From Streptomyces humi (lineage in GTDB: Bacteria; Actinomycetota; Actinomycetes; Streptomycetales; Streptomycetaceae), in contig NZ_LBMU02000040.1 in assembly GCF_001005085.2 (NCBI RefSeq), positions 141,997-205,996 on the forward strand: a DNA stretch of 64,000 nt, read 5' to 3'. The notes beneath the pieces are model-generated. The model worked only from the letters and a program-made list of their open reading frames with translations. It did not search any database and was not told the origin of the DNA. Position numbers and translations under genes: made by a program. This document shows positions 1 to 8,624 of the stretch, piece by piece. The first letter of the stretch is position 1, and every line of letters starts with the position of its first letter.

Positions 1-364
1 TGAGCTGTCCGCCGTGCCGGTGCCTGCCGTCGATCCAGGGGTGCAGCGCGTAGGCGTGCCCGCCGACCACCGCGACCGTACGGCCCTCGCGGTGGGCCAG
101 CGGCGGGGCGACCGGGACGCCGAGGGCGGCGAGGCGCTGGGTGGCCAGATGACGGCGCTCGATGGCCGCCGGGTCGGCCGTGTCCGGGTCGAAGTGGTGT
201 TTGAGGAAGTAGCGGCCGCGGGTGGTGCAGAGGCGGTAGCCGCGGTTGAGCAGGCCCTGTTCGACGGGCTCGCAGGCGAGCGCGGAACCGGCGGCGTACA
301 GCCGGAGCAGGGCGCCCAGAGGGGGCGCGTGGGGCACGAGGGGTGGTACGGATAAGCGCGGCAC
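1..364 (-). CDS. APH-family phosphotransferase, 5' part only
   Basis: The first 121 codons of a gene that runs off the left edge. The translation has the N-lobe pattern of the aminoglycoside/choline/homoserine kinase (APH) fold: an EPVEQGLLNRGYRL segment followed by RGRYFLKHH (the ATP-lysine strand) and then an E-R-H-L helix near residues 70-75. The fold usually transfers phosphate from ATP to a small hydroxylated substrate in the cytoplasm; the substrate cannot be told here. The GTG at 364 gives the longest product and puts a rare TTA codon at position 4. A second in-frame GTG six codons later would exclude the TTA. No clear ribosome site is seen for either start. It is divergent from the bkd operon. 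Confidence 0.75.
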   Translation of the reverse strand, partial: MPRLSVPPLVPHAPPLGALLRLYAAGSALACEPVEQGLLNRGYRLCTTRGRYFLKHHFDPDTADPAAIERRHLATQRLAALGVPVAPPLAHREGRTVAVVGGHAYALHPWIDGRHRHGGQL

Positions 365-850
365 GCGGGAGATGCTAGGGCACGTATTCCAGCCGTGACC
401 TGGGGATTGTTGCACACAGTCGCTGATGGTCGCTTTCGGTCACAGCATGGACCGTGACGAACTCGGGTGCGACGGATTCGCGCTCGGGCGCGCCGACGCG
501 GCGGGGCCGGTTACTCACTGGGACTCTTCCCGTCACCTGGTCCCGCGGGATAACGTGCCGTTGCTCCGGCGTCCTGCAAGGCTCTGACCAGCTAGCTTCC
601 GGCCCGCGTCGCTCCACTGGGGAACCCAAGCGGAAAGTACTTGGATTTCCAAGCAAAAACGCAGGTCAGGAGGGGTTTCACAGAAATGTGGAGCACTGGG
701 TAACGTGCATGTTGCAGGGCGCTCGCCGGGGCACCTGTCACGCCTGTTCCCGGCCGAGTGGCACACACCCCGTGCCACGGGTGTCGGAAGCAGGTGAGCC
801 GCACTGGTTCACCCGGCAACCCCGGGGGCCGGACCGACGGAGGAGCACAC
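365..850. other. intergenic region before bkdA
   Basis: About 490 bases separate the divergent phosphotransferase and bkdA and must hold both promoters. No convincing gene is seen. Visible items are a 14-base inverted repeat at 640-653, an AGGAGG-like run at 668-673 followed by ATG and a five-codon frame ending in TAA (685-702), and the true bkdA ribosome site GGAGG at 839-843. Confidence 0.5.
640..653. promoter_or_regulatory. palindrome CTTGGATTTCCAAG upstream of bkdA
   Basis: Perfect 6-base arms around TT, about 200 bases before the bkdA start. Its size and position would suit a dimeric regulator; branched-chain dehydrogenase genes are often controlled by Lrp/AsnC (BkdR) proteins, but no match to a known site is claimed. 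Confidence 0.3.
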
Positions 851-2077
851 GTGAGCGTGGACAGCAGTGCCGCGGGCACACCGCGACGCAGCGCCGCAGG
901 CAAGGCCGGTACCACCGGCAGCAAGACCGGCACCAAGCGCACCACCAGCCGCACCACCAGCCGCACCACCACTCGTACCACGGCCAAGAAGAGCACCGAT
1001 CCCGAGCTCGTACAGCTGCTGACCCCCGAGGGCAAGCGGGTCAAGAACGCCGAGTACGACGCCTATGTCGCCGGGATCACCCCCGACGAACTGCGCGGCC
1101 TGTACCGCGACATGGTGCTCACCCGCCGTTTCGACGCCGAGGCCACCGCCCTCCAGCGCCAGGGCGAACTGGGCCTGTGGGCCTCCCTGCTCGGCCAGGA
1201 GGCCGCGCAGATCGGCTCCGGACGCGCCACCCGCGAGGACGACTACGTCTTCCCGACCTACCGCGAGCACGGCGTCGCCTGGTGCCGCGGGGTCGACCCG
1301 ACCAACCTGCTGGGCATGTTCCGCGGCGTCAACCACGGCGGCTGGGACCCCAACAGCAACAACTTCCACCTCTACACGATCGTCATCGGCTCCCAGACGC
1401 TGCACGCCACCGGCTACGCGATGGGCGTCGCCAAGGACGGCGCGGACAGCGCGGTGATCGCCTACTTCGGCGACGGCGCGTCCAGCCAGGGCGACGTCGC
1501 CGAATCGTTCACCTTCTCCGCGGTCTACAACGCGCCGGTGGTGTTCTTCTGCCAGAACAACCAGTGGGCGATCTCCGAGCCGACCGAGAAGCAGACCCGC
1601 GTCCCGCTCTACCAGCGTGCCCGGGGCTTCGGCTTCCCCGGTGTCCGCGTCGACGGCAACGACGTGCTGGCCTGCCTCGCGGTCACCAAGTGGGCGCTGG
1701 AGCGGGCCCGCAACGGCGAGGGCCCGACGCTGGTCGAGGCGTACACCTACCGGATGGGCGCCCACACCACGTCCGACGACCCGACCAAGTACCGGGCCGA
1801 CGAGGAGCGCGAGGCCTGGGAGGCGAAGGACCCGATCCTGCGCCTGCGCCGGTACCTGGAGGCCGCAAACCACGCGGACGAGGGATTCTTCGCGGAACTC
1901 GAGACCGAGTCCGAGGCGTTGGGCAGGCGAGTGCGCGAAGCGGTACGGGCCATGCCGGACCCGGACAACTTCGCCGTCTTCGAGAACGTGTACGCGGACG
2001 GGCATGCGCTCGTCGACGAGGAACGAGCCCAGTTCGCCGCCTACCAGGCGTCGTTCGCGGACGTCGAGGGGGTCTGA
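851..2077 (+). CDS. bkdA: 2-oxoacid dehydrogenase E1 alpha subunit
   Basis: E1 alpha of a branched-chain 2-oxoacid dehydrogenase complex, which decarboxylates keto acids from Val, Leu and Ile to acyl-CoA primers for branched fatty acids. 408 residues. The thiamine-diphosphate motif starts with GDGASSQGD near residue 207 and ends with CQNN near 235; the HxxS-like loop and YRMGAHTTSDDP segment are typical of the family. The N-terminal 50 residues are a Thr/Lys/Arg-rich low-complexity tail (repeated TTSR/TTTR) not needed for catalysis. GTG at 851 was chosen because GGAGG lies 8 bases upstream; an in-frame ATG at 758 lacks this. First gene of a three-gene operon, followed by E1 beta after 2 bases. 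Confidence 0.93.
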   Translation: MSVDSSAAGTPRRSAAGKAGTTGSKTGTKRTTSRTTSRTTTRTTAKKSTDPELVQLLTPEGKRVKNAEYDAYVAGITPDELRGLYRDMVLTRRFDAEATALQRQGELGLWASLLGQEAAQIGSGRATREDDYVFPTYREHGVAWCRGVDPTNLLGMFRGVNHGGWDPNSNNFHLYTIVIGSQTLHATGYAMGVAKDGADSAVIAYFGDGASSQGDVAESFTFSAVYNAPVVFFCQNNQWAISEPTEKQTRVPLYQRARGFGFPGVRVDGNDVLACLAVTKWALERARNGEGPTLVEAYTYRMGAHTTSDDPTKYRADEEREAWEAKDPILRLRRYLEAANHADEGFFAELETESEALGRRVREAVRAMPDPDNFAVFENVYADGHALVDEERAQFAAYQASFADVEGV

Positions 2078-2079
2078 TC

Positions 2080-3057
2080 ATGGCGGAGAAGATGGCTCTG
2101 GCCAAGGCGATCAACGAGTCGCTGCGCCGCGCCCTGGAAACGGACCCGAAGGTCCTCGTCATGGGCGAGGACGTCGGCAAGCTCGGTGGCGTCTTCCGGG
2201 TCACCGACGGCCTTCAGAAGGACTTCGGCGAGAGCCGTGTCATCGACACCCCGCTCGCCGAGTCCGGCATCGTGGGCACCGCGATCGGCCTCGCCCTGCG
2301 CGGCTACCGCCCGGTGGTGGAGATCCAGTTCGACGGCTTCGTCTTCCCGGCCTACGACCAGATCGTCACCCAGCTCGCGAAGATGCACGCCCGCTCGCTG
2401 GGCAAGGTCAAGATGCCGGTCGTGGTCCGGATCCCCTACGGCGGCGGCATCGGCGCGGTGGAGCACCACTCCGAGTCCCCGGAGGCGCTGTTCGCGCACG
2501 TGGCCGGCTTGAAGATCGTCTCCCCGGCCAACCCCTCGGACGCCTACTGGATGATGCAGCAGGCCATCCAGAGCGACGACCCGGTGATCTTCTTCGAGCC
2601 CAAGCGCCGCTACTGGGACAAGGGCGAGGTCGACACGGAGGCCATCCCCGGCCCGCTGCACAAGGCCCGCGTGGTCCGCGAGGGCACCGACCTGACGCTC
2701 GCCGCCTACGGCCCGATGGTGAAGCTCTGCCAGGAGGTCGCCGACGCGGCCGCCGAGGAGGGCAAGTCCCTGGAGGTCCTTGACCTCAGGTCCGTCTCCC
2801 CGCTGGACTTCGACGCCGTCCAGGCCTCGGTCGAGAAGACCCGCAGGCTCGTCGTGGTCCACGAGGCACCGGTGTTCTTCGGCTCCGGCGCGGAGATCGC
2901 CGCCCGCATCACCGAGCGCTGCTTCTACCACCTGGAGGCCCCGGTGCTCCGGGTCGGCGGCTACCACGCGCCGTACCCGCCGGCCCGCCTGGAGGAGGAG
3001 TACCTACCGGGTCTGGACCGGGTGCTCGACACCGTCGACCGTGCCCTGGCGTACTGA
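2080..3057 (+). CDS. bkdB: 2-oxoacid dehydrogenase E1 beta subunit
   Basis: E1 beta, the transketolase-like partner that forms the alpha2-beta2 thiamine enzyme. 325 residues: an N-terminal pyrimidine-binding domain (MGEDVGKLGGVF near 29-40, DTPLAESGIVG near 56-66, with the conserved Glu that activates ThDP) and a C-terminal transketolase domain from about residue 200. AVEHHSES and FEPKRRYW are typical of the branched-chain rather than the pyruvate enzyme. The ATG lies 2 bases after the bkdA stop, inside a GAGGGGG-containing context, so translation is probably coupled. Followed after 10 bases by the E2 gene. Confidence 0.93.
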   Translation: MAEKMALAKAINESLRRALETDPKVLVMGEDVGKLGGVFRVTDGLQKDFGESRVIDTPLAESGIVGTAIGLALRGYRPVVEIQFDGFVFPAYDQIVTQLAKMHARSLGKVKMPVVVRIPYGGGIGAVEHHSESPEALFAHVAGLKIVSPANPSDAYWMMQQAIQSDDPVIFFEPKRRYWDKGEVDTEAIPGPLHKARVVREGTDLTLAAYGPMVKLCQEVADAAAEEGKSLEVLDLRSVSPLDFDAVQASVEKTRRLVVVHEAPVFFGSGAEIAARITERCFYHLEAPVLRVGGYHAPYPPARLEEEYLPGLDRVLDTVDRALAY

Positions 3058-3067
3058 GGAGAGGGTC

Positions 3068-4480
3068 GTGACGACGATGACGGAAGCGTCCGTACGCGAG
3101 TTCAAGATGCCGGACGTGGGCGAGGGGCTCACCGAGGCCGAGATCCTCAAGTGGTACGTCCAGCCCGGCGACACGGTCACCGACGGCCAGGTCGTGTGCG
3201 AGGTCGAGACCGCCAAGGCGGCCGTCGAACTGCCCATCCCCTACGACGGGGTGGTGCGCGAGCTGCGCTTCGCCGAGGGCACCACGGTGGACGTGGGCAC
3301 CGCGATCATCGCGGTCGACGTGGCGGGCGGGGCCCCCGCCGAGGCCGCGGCGGAGGAGCCCGCCGCCGCGGCGCCGGAGGCGGAGCCGAAGCCGGAGGGC
3401 CGCCAGCCGGTCCTCGTCGGCTACGGCGTCGCCGCCTCCTCCACGAAGCGGCGCCCGCGCAAGGGTCCGGAGCCGACGGCCGCCGAGGCCGCGGTCCAGG
3501 CGGCGGTCCAGGGCGAACTGAACGGGCACACCCACGAGCCCGCCGCCGCCCTCGCCCCGCAGGAGCGCCCGCGGCCGCTTGCCAAGCCGCCGGTGCGCAA
3601 GCTGGCGAAGGACCTCGGGGTGGACCTGGCCACGGTGACCCCGTCGGGTCCGGACGGCGTCATCACGCGCGAGGACGTGCACGCGGCGGTGGCGGCCGTG
3701 CCCACGGAAGCCCCTCAGCCGGCGGCCGTCCCGGCGGCCTCTGCCGCTCCCGCGGCCCCCGTCGCCGCGTACGACACGGCCCGCGAGACCCGCGTCCCCG
3801 TCAAGGGCGTCCGCAAGGCCACTGCGGCGGCGATGGTCGGCTCGGCGTTCACGGCGCCGCACGTCACGGAGTTCGTGACGGTGGACGTGACGCGCACGAT
3901 GAAGCTCGTCGAGGAGCTGAAGCAGGACAAGGAGATGCAGGGCCTGCGGGTCAACCCGCTGCTCCTCATCGCCAAGGCCCTGCTGGTCGCCATCAAGCGC
4001 AATCCGGACATCAACGCGTCCTGGGACGAGGCGAACCAGGAGATCGTGCTCAAGCACTACGTCAACCTGGGCATCGCCGCGGCCACCCCGCGGGGGCTGA
4101 TCGTCCCGAACATCAAGGACGCCCACGCGAAGACGCTGCCGCAGCTGGCCGGGTCGCTGGGTGAACTGGTCACGACCGCCCGGGACGGCAAGACGTCGCC
4201 GGCCGCGATGCAGGGCGGCACGGTCACCATCACCAACGTCGGCGTCTTCGGCATCGACACGGGCACCCCGATCCTCAACCCGGGCGAGGCGGCGATCCTG
4301 GCGGTCGGCGCGATCAGGCTCCAGCCGTGGGTCCACAAGGGCAAGGTCAAGCCCCGTCAGGTCACCACGCTGGCGCTCAGCTTCGACCACCGCTTGGTGG
4401 ACGGCGAACTGGGCTCGAAGGTCCTGGCGGACGTCGCGGCCATCCTGGAACAGCCGAAGCGGCTGATCACCTGGGGCTGA
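3068..4480 (+). CDS. bkdC: 2-oxoacid dehydrogenase E2 (dihydrolipoamide acyltransferase)
   Basis: Core acyltransferase of the complex, 470 residues. A lipoyl domain occupies about residues 10-85, with Lys50 in EVETAKAAVEL as the lipoyl site; a long Ala/Glu/Pro linker follows; the E3/E1-binding domain is near 178-212 (KLAKDLGVDL to GVITREDV); the catalytic domain ends with SFDHRLVDG, which carries the active-site His and Asp. Linker sequence KRRPRKGP is charged. GTG at 3068 has GGAGAGGG just upstream; ATG at 3077 is an alternative start. No E3 gene is present, so a shared lipoamide dehydrogenase elsewhere is expected. A strong terminator follows. Confidence 0.93.
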   Translation: MTTMTEASVREFKMPDVGEGLTEAEILKWYVQPGDTVTDGQVVCEVETAKAAVELPIPYDGVVRELRFAEGTTVDVGTAIIAVDVAGGAPAEAAAEEPAAAAPEAEPKPEGRQPVLVGYGVAASSTKRRPRKGPEPTAAEAAVQAAVQGELNGHTHEPAAALAPQERPRPLAKPPVRKLAKDLGVDLATVTPSGPDGVITREDVHAAVAAVPTEAPQPAAVPAASAAPAAPVAAYDTARETRVPVKGVRKATAAAMVGSAFTAPHVTEFVTVDVTRTMKLVEELKQDKEMQGLRVNPLLLIAKALLVAIKRNPDINASWDEANQEIVLKHYVNLGIAAATPRGLIVPNIKDAHAKTLPQLAGSLGELVTTARDGKTSPAAMQGGTVTITNVGVFGIDTGTPILNPGEAAILAVGAIRLQPWVHKGKVKPRQVTTLALSFDHRLVDGELGSKVLADVAAILEQPKRLITWG

Positions 4481-4498
4481 CCGTCTGCGAGAAGTGAG

Positions 4499-4541
4499 AG
4501 AAGGGCGGGACCGTGACTTCCAGTCACGGTCCCGCCCTTCT
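4499..4541 (+). terminator. terminator after bkdC
   Basis: A perfect 20-base stem (left arm 4499-4518, right arm 4522-4541) with a three-base loop, starting 19 bases after the bkdC stop. There is no long T run, as is common in high-GC actinobacteria. Confidence 0.85.
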
Positions 4542-4560
4542 TCGAGCTGTCCCGGTATGC

Positions 4561-4595
4561 CGAAGGCCCGCCGCGCAAGTCGCGGCGGGCCTTCG
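4561..4595 (-). terminator. terminator after the DD-peptidase gene
   Basis: A perfect 15-base stem with a five-base loop (CAAGT) just downstream of the minus-strand DD-peptidase stop. With the preceding hairpin it forms a back-to-back pair that insulates two convergent genes. Confidence 0.8.
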
Positions 4596-4606
4596 GGAGG
4601 AGCGGG

Positions 4607-5506
4607 TCAGATCGTCGCGAAGCCGTAGTTCAGGAGCTTCGTGGCGTCCGTGGCGCGCTGGGTGATCGACGAGGAGGCGAGGACGGTGCCGATGACCGTC
4701 TTGCCGTTGCGGGTGGCGGCGAACACCAGGCAGTACTTGGCCTCGGGGCCGGAGCCGGTCTTGATGCCGATCGCACCGCTGTAGCTGCTGAGTAGCGTGT
4801 TGGTGTTGGTCCACGCCGACATGGTGCGGGTGGAACCGGTCTTGGTGATCGTCTTCGCCGTGTACTTCTTCGTCTTGACGACCGTGCGGAAGGTGGAGTT
4901 CTTCATCGCGCTGCTGGCGATCTTCGTCAGGTCGCGCGGCGTCGAGTAGTTGTTGCCGTTGCCGATGCCGTCGAAGGAGTCGAAGTGGGTGTGCGTCAGA
5001 CCCAGGTTCTTCGCGGCGGTGTTCATCTTGCCGATGAAGTTGGAGACGCGCTTGGCTCGCGTGGTGCCGGAGCCGTACTTGTCGGCGAGGGCGTAGGCCG
5101 CGTCGCAGCCGGAGGGCAGCATCAGCCCGTAGAGCAGCTGGCGGACGGTGACCTTGTCGCCGACGATGAGGTGCGCCTGGGAGGCGTTGTTGGCGACGAC
5201 GTAGTCGCTGTAGGCCTTCTGGATGGTGACCTTGGCGTCCAGGTTCAGGTTGGACTGCGCGAGCACGACCTTGGCGGTCATGATCTTCGTGGTCGAGCCG
5301 GTGGACAGCTTGGTGTCCGCCGCCTTCGTGTACAGCGTCTTCGCGTTGGCGTTGTTCATCACGTAGCCGCCCTTGGCCACGATCGAGGGCTTGGTGACGG
5401 CCTGCGCGGGCGCCGCGGTGAGGGCCCCGGTCGCCAGCATCGCGCCGGACGTGACGGCGACGGCGACGGCCTTGCGGAGGCGGGTGCCCTTAATACCGGT
5501 AATCAA
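4607..5506 (-). CDS. secreted serine DD-peptidase/transpeptidase, Streptomyces K15 type
   Basis: Low-molecular-mass penicillin-binding protein acting on peptidoglycan stem peptides outside the membrane. 299 residues from the TTG at 5506. Signal peptide: basic KGTRLRK, hydrophobic core, then APAQA near residue 36. Catalytic motifs are in order: STTK (nucleophile Ser), SGC in place of the usual SxN, and KTGSG. The SGC variant is the known hallmark of the Streptomyces K15 DD-transpeptidase, whose precursor is of similar length. TTG was chosen because it gives a proper signal peptide and has GGGG 8 bases upstream; ATG at 5599 would add 31 residues ahead of the signal peptide. Divergent from the GntR gene. 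Confidence 0.88.
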   Translation of the reverse strand: MITGIKGTRLRKAVAVAVTSGAMLATGALTAAPAQAVTKPSIVAKGGYVMNNANAKTLYTKAADTKLSTGSTTKIMTAKVVLAQSNLNLDAKVTIQKAYSDYVVANNASQAHLIVGDKVTVRQLLYGLMLPSGCDAAYALADKYGSGTTRAKRVSNFIGKMNTAAKNLGLTHTHFDSFDGIGNGNNYSTPRDLTKIASSAMKNSTFRTVVKTKKYTAKTITKTGSTRTMSAWTNTNTLLSSYSGAIGIKTGSGPEAKYCLVFAATRNGKTVIGTVLASSSITQRATDATKLLNYGFATI

Positions 5507-5703
5507 CTGAAATACCCCGAGTCGAGTCGAGTCGTAATGCCCCTGGCGTGCGGCCGAGTTGGGGGTGCCGAAGCGAGTGGGGCCGCATGTGTGTGACACG
5601 TAAGTAGCACAGATGGTTGTGCGGCCGCTGAGAGCGATTTACGTCACGTCCGGATGGTGGACGAAGGGGCCGCTTGCGTACGTGTTGTATCTATGCTGTA
5701 GGC

Positions 5704-6354
5704 ATGCCTCTGGCCGTCAAACAGCCCCCTGCCGCCGACCGTGTCTACTCCCATGTCAAACAAGCAGTCCTGGACCGCCGTTACGAAGGCGGCACGCTGC
5801 TCACCGAGGGCGAGCTGGCCGAGGCCGTCGGGGTGTCCCGCACCCCGGTCCGCGAGGCGCTGCTCCGCCTCGAGGTCGAGGGTCTGATCAGGCTCTACCC
5901 GAAGAAGGGCGCCATGGTGCTGCCCGTCTCCGCGCAGGAGATCGCGGACGTGGTGGAGACCCGGATGCTGGTCGAGGAACATGCGGTGCGCAAGGCCGTA
6001 CCGGCCTCGCCGACGCTGGTGGCCCGCCTCGGGGAACTGCTGGAGCGGCAGAAGACCGAGGCCGCCGCGGGTGACCTGGCCGCCGCGGCCGTCACCGACC
6101 GCTGCTTCCACGCCGAGATCGTCCGCGACGGCGGCAACGAGATCCTCTCCCGCCTCTACGACCAACTGCGCGACCGTCAGCTGCGGATGGGGGTCGCGAT
6201 CATGCACGCCCACCCCGACCGGATCGCCAAGTCCCTGACCGAGCACGAGGAGATCCTGGACGCGCTGCGGGCCGGGGACGCCGACCGCGCCGTCGAGCTG
6301 GTGCACCGGCACGTCGACTGGTTCTCGCACCTGGCGCGGGGTGAGGTCCGATGA
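5704..6354 (+). CDS. GntR family regulator, FadR/FCD subfamily
   Basis: 216 residues. Winged helix at about 12-75 (LTEGELAEAVGVSRTPVREAL recognition region, read in parts) and an all-helical FCD ligand domain from about 85, with the Asp and His residues (FHAEIV, HEEIL, HRHVDW) that hold a metal in this group. It likely senses a small carboxylate and represses the transporter gene that overlaps its stop codon by four bases (ATGA), so the two form an operon. A TATGCT box lies only 7 bases before the ATG, which suggests a leaderless or nearly leaderless message. Ligand unknown. Confidence 0.9.
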   Translation: MPLAVKQPPAADRVYSHVKQAVLDRRYEGGTLLTEGELAEAVGVSRTPVREALLRLEVEGLIRLYPKKGAMVLPVSAQEIADVVETRMLVEEHAVRKAVPASPTLVARLGELLERQKTEAAAGDLAAAAVTDRCFHAEIVRDGGNEILSRLYDQLRDRQLRMGVAIMHAHPDRIAKSLTEHEEILDALRAGDADRAVELVHRHVDWFSHLARGEVR

Positions 6355-7652
6355 GCCGCAGCGGTACGACGCTGCCCGACGACCCTCCGGGCGGCCGCCG
6401 GGCCGCCGCCGTCTGGGGCATAGGCGTCTCGGTCTACTTCGTCGCCGTCATCTTCCGTACGTCCCTCGGGGTCGCCGGCCTCGACGCGGCCGACCGCTTC
6501 CACGTCGGCGCCTCGGCGCTGTCCACCTTCTCCATCCTCCAGCTGCTGGTCTACGCCGGCATGCAGATACCCGTCGGCCTGCTGGTCGACCGCCTCGGCA
6601 CGAAGAAGGTGCTGTCCATCGGCGCGGTGCTGTACACCGCCGGACAACTGGGCTTCGCGTTCTCGCCCTCGTACGGCACCGCGCTCGCCTCCCGCGCGCT
6701 GCTCGGCTGCGGTGACGCGATGACGTTCATCAGCGTGCTGCGGCTCGGCACCCGCTGGTTCCCGGTGCGCCGCGGGCCGATGATCGCCCAGTTCGCCGGC
6801 CTCGTCGGCATGGCGGGCAACCTCGTCTCCACCCTGGTCCTGGCCCGGCTGCTGCACGGCATCGGCTGGACCCCGGCGTTCGCGGGCAGCGCGCTGGCCG
6901 GTGTGGTGGTGCTGGTCCTCGTGCTGTGCTTCCTCAAGGACCACCCCGAGGGGTACGAGCCGGAGCCCTTCCCGCACCAGGGAGCGGCCTACGTACGGAA
7001 GCAGATCGCCGAGTCCTGGCGGGAGCCGGGGACCCGGCTCGGCCTGTGGGTGCACTTCACCACCCAGTTCCCGGCGATGGTGTTCCTGCTGCTGTGGGGG
7101 CTGCCGTTCCTGGTGCAGGCGCAGGGGCTGTCCCGTGCCACGGCCGGGGAACTGCTGACCCTGGTGGTGCTGTCCAACATGGCCGTCGGACTGGTCTACG
7201 GCCAGATCGTCGCCCGGCACCACACGGCCCGGCTGCCGCTGGCGCTGGGCACGGTGGCGGCGACCGCGGCGGTCTGGGCGGCGACGCTGGGGTATCCCGG
7301 CGACCACGCCCCGATGTGGCTGCTGGTCGTGCTGTGCACGGTGCTCGGCGCGTGCGGGCCGGCGTCGATGATCGGCTTCGACTTCGCGCGGCCCGCCAAC
7401 CCGCCCGAGCGACAGGGGACCGCGTCCGGGATCACCAACATGGGTGGTTTCGTGGCCTCGATGACGACGTTGTTCGTGGTCGGCGTGCTGCTGGACGCGA
7501 CCGGTGACAACTACACCGTGGCGTTCTCCTGCGTGTTCGTGCTCCAGGCGCTGGGCGTGAGCCAGATCCTGCGGCTGCGGGCGCGGGCGGTCCGGCGGGA
7601 ACGGGAGCGGTTGGTGGCGAGCCGGGTGGAGACGGTGCACGTACCCGCGTAG
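6351..7652 (+). CDS. major facilitator superfamily transporter
   Basis: 433 residues with about twelve membrane segments in two bundles. The loop between segments 2 and 3 has the MFS signature GLLVDRLGTKKVL (near 76-88), and the long cytoplasmic loop near 200-230 (PEGYEPEPF) divides the halves. The YFVAVIFRTSLGVAG start and DHPEGYEP resemble the anion/nitrate-sugar phosphate type MFS group, but the substrate is not known. Its ATG overlaps the GntR stop, so it is probably the regulator's target and exports or imports its ligand. Confidence 0.9.
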   Translation: MSRSGTTLPDDPPGGRRAAAVWGIGVSVYFVAVIFRTSLGVAGLDAADRFHVGASALSTFSILQLLVYAGMQIPVGLLVDRLGTKKVLSIGAVLYTAGQLGFAFSPSYGTALASRALLGCGDAMTFISVLRLGTRWFPVRRGPMIAQFAGLVGMAGNLVSTLVLARLLHGIGWTPAFAGSALAGVVVLVLVLCFLKDHPEGYEPEPFPHQGAAYVRKQIAESWREPGTRLGLWVHFTTQFPAMVFLLLWGLPFLVQAQGLSRATAGELLTLVVLSNMAVGLVYGQIVARHHTARLPLALGTVAATAAVWAATLGYPGDHAPMWLLVVLCTVLGACGPASMIGFDFARPANPPERQGTASGITNMGGFVASMTTLFVVGVLLDATGDNYTVAFSCVFVLQALGVSQILRLRARAVRRERERLVASRVETVHVPA

Positions 7653-7663
7653 GCCTTCTCCCG

Positions 7664-7770
7664 CGGGCGATCGGCGGGCGATCGGCGGGCGATCGGCGGG
7701 CGAGCCGTGAGGGATCGGCGGGCGAGCCGTGAGCGGTCCGTGGGCGAGCCGTGAGCGGTCCGTGGGCGAC
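7664..7770. repeat. short tandem repeats downstream of the MFS gene
   Basis: First GCGGGCGATCG units of about 11 bases (four copies, three adjacent PvuI sites CGATCG), then two-and-a-half copies of a 22-base unit containing GCGAGCCGTGAGCGGTCCGTGG. The tract fills the gap between convergent genes and shows no coding potential. Confidence 0.85.
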
Positions 7771-7791
7771 CCGCTGGCCGCCGTGACGCGC

Positions 7792-8556
7792 TCAGGCGGT
7801 CGTCGGTACGAGCGTGAGGTAGGCGATGCCCAGGACGCCCCGGTACGTCAGCCAGGCCGCTCGGTGGCTGTCGAGGCGTTCACGGGTCTCCCGCGCCAGG
7901 GGATGGGCGGGGTTGGCCGCCAGCCAGACCTCCGTGTCCGCCTGGTAGCCGGACTCGAACTCCTCCCACTCGTCGGGGTTCGCCGTCTCGGTCCACTCGG
8001 GGCGGAAGCCCGCGGCCACCGCCAGGTCGACCAGCGCCGGGAGCCCGTGGTGGTCGTCGGCCGAGGCACCGGGCCACATCCGGGAGAGCTCCGCGTCCGT
8101 CGGGACGCGCTGCCAGAAACCCTCGCCCAGCAGGACCCGCCCGCCGTCGGCGACCAGGCGGCGCAGCTCCCGCAGGGCGGTCACCGGATCGTCGCCCAGC
8201 GCCTGGCTCGCGCCCAGGCACAGCACCACGTCGGCCGGTCCGCGCCCGGTCCCGGTAGCGGACTCCTCGGCGAACTCCACCCGGTCCGCCAGCCCCCGCG
8301 CCTCGGCGGCCCGGCGCCCCCGCTCCAGGTCCGCCGCGTTCAGATCCACCCCGACGCCTCGCGCGCCCGGTACGGCGGCCAGCAGCCGGAGCAGCAACTC
8401 GCCCCAGCCGCAGCCGATGTCGAGCACGGTGGCCGGACGGGTCGCGGCGAGGCGCCGCACCATCGCGGTCGCGCGGGTCTCGGAGAGCGGGCCGTGGAAG
8501 GTGAGGCGGGTGAGACGGGGCGGCAGGTCTTCGCGTGGCGTGGTGGCAGCGGTCAT
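7792..8556 (-). CDS. class I SAM-dependent methyltransferase
   Basis: 254 residues. The Rossmann motif I VLDIGCGWGELLLRLL is near 43-58, motif II acidic end GVDLN follows, and a LCLGASQAL strand marks motif IV. The middle resembles ubiE/cyclopropane-synthase-like methylases; WPGASADDHHGLPAL and the C-terminal helical part are typical of actinobacterial proteins annotated only as methyltransferases. The substrate cannot be inferred. ATG at 8556 was preferred to a TTG three codons upstream. No clear ribosome site precedes it. Monocistronic. Confidence 0.87.
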   Translation of the reverse strand: MTAATTPREDLPPRLTRLTFHGPLSETRATAMVRRLAATRPATVLDIGCGWGELLLRLLAAVPGARGVGVDLNAADLERGRRAAEARGLADRVEFAEESATGTGRGPADVVLCLGASQALGDDPVTALRELRRLVADGGRVLLGEGFWQRVPTDAELSRMWPGASADDHHGLPALVDLAVAAGFRPEWTETANPDEWEEFESGYQADTEVWLAANPAHPLARETRERLDSHRAAWLTYRGVLGIAYLTLVPTTA

Positions 8557-8624
8557 GCCGGGCAAGGTAGGCCGCGACGCCCGCTGGGGGACAGCGAATT
8601 ACCGGCGCGCGCCGTGCGGTCGCC

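Noticed and set aside
674..687. GTTTCACAGAAATG, resembling a parS half site
   Set aside because: Only the first seven bases match; the second half differs at most positions, so it is not a parS palindrome.
454..3057. Very long open frame through the bkdA region on the plus strand
   Set aside because: It is the bkdB frame kept open upstream by GC bias; bkdA in another frame has the family motifs and the better ribosome site.
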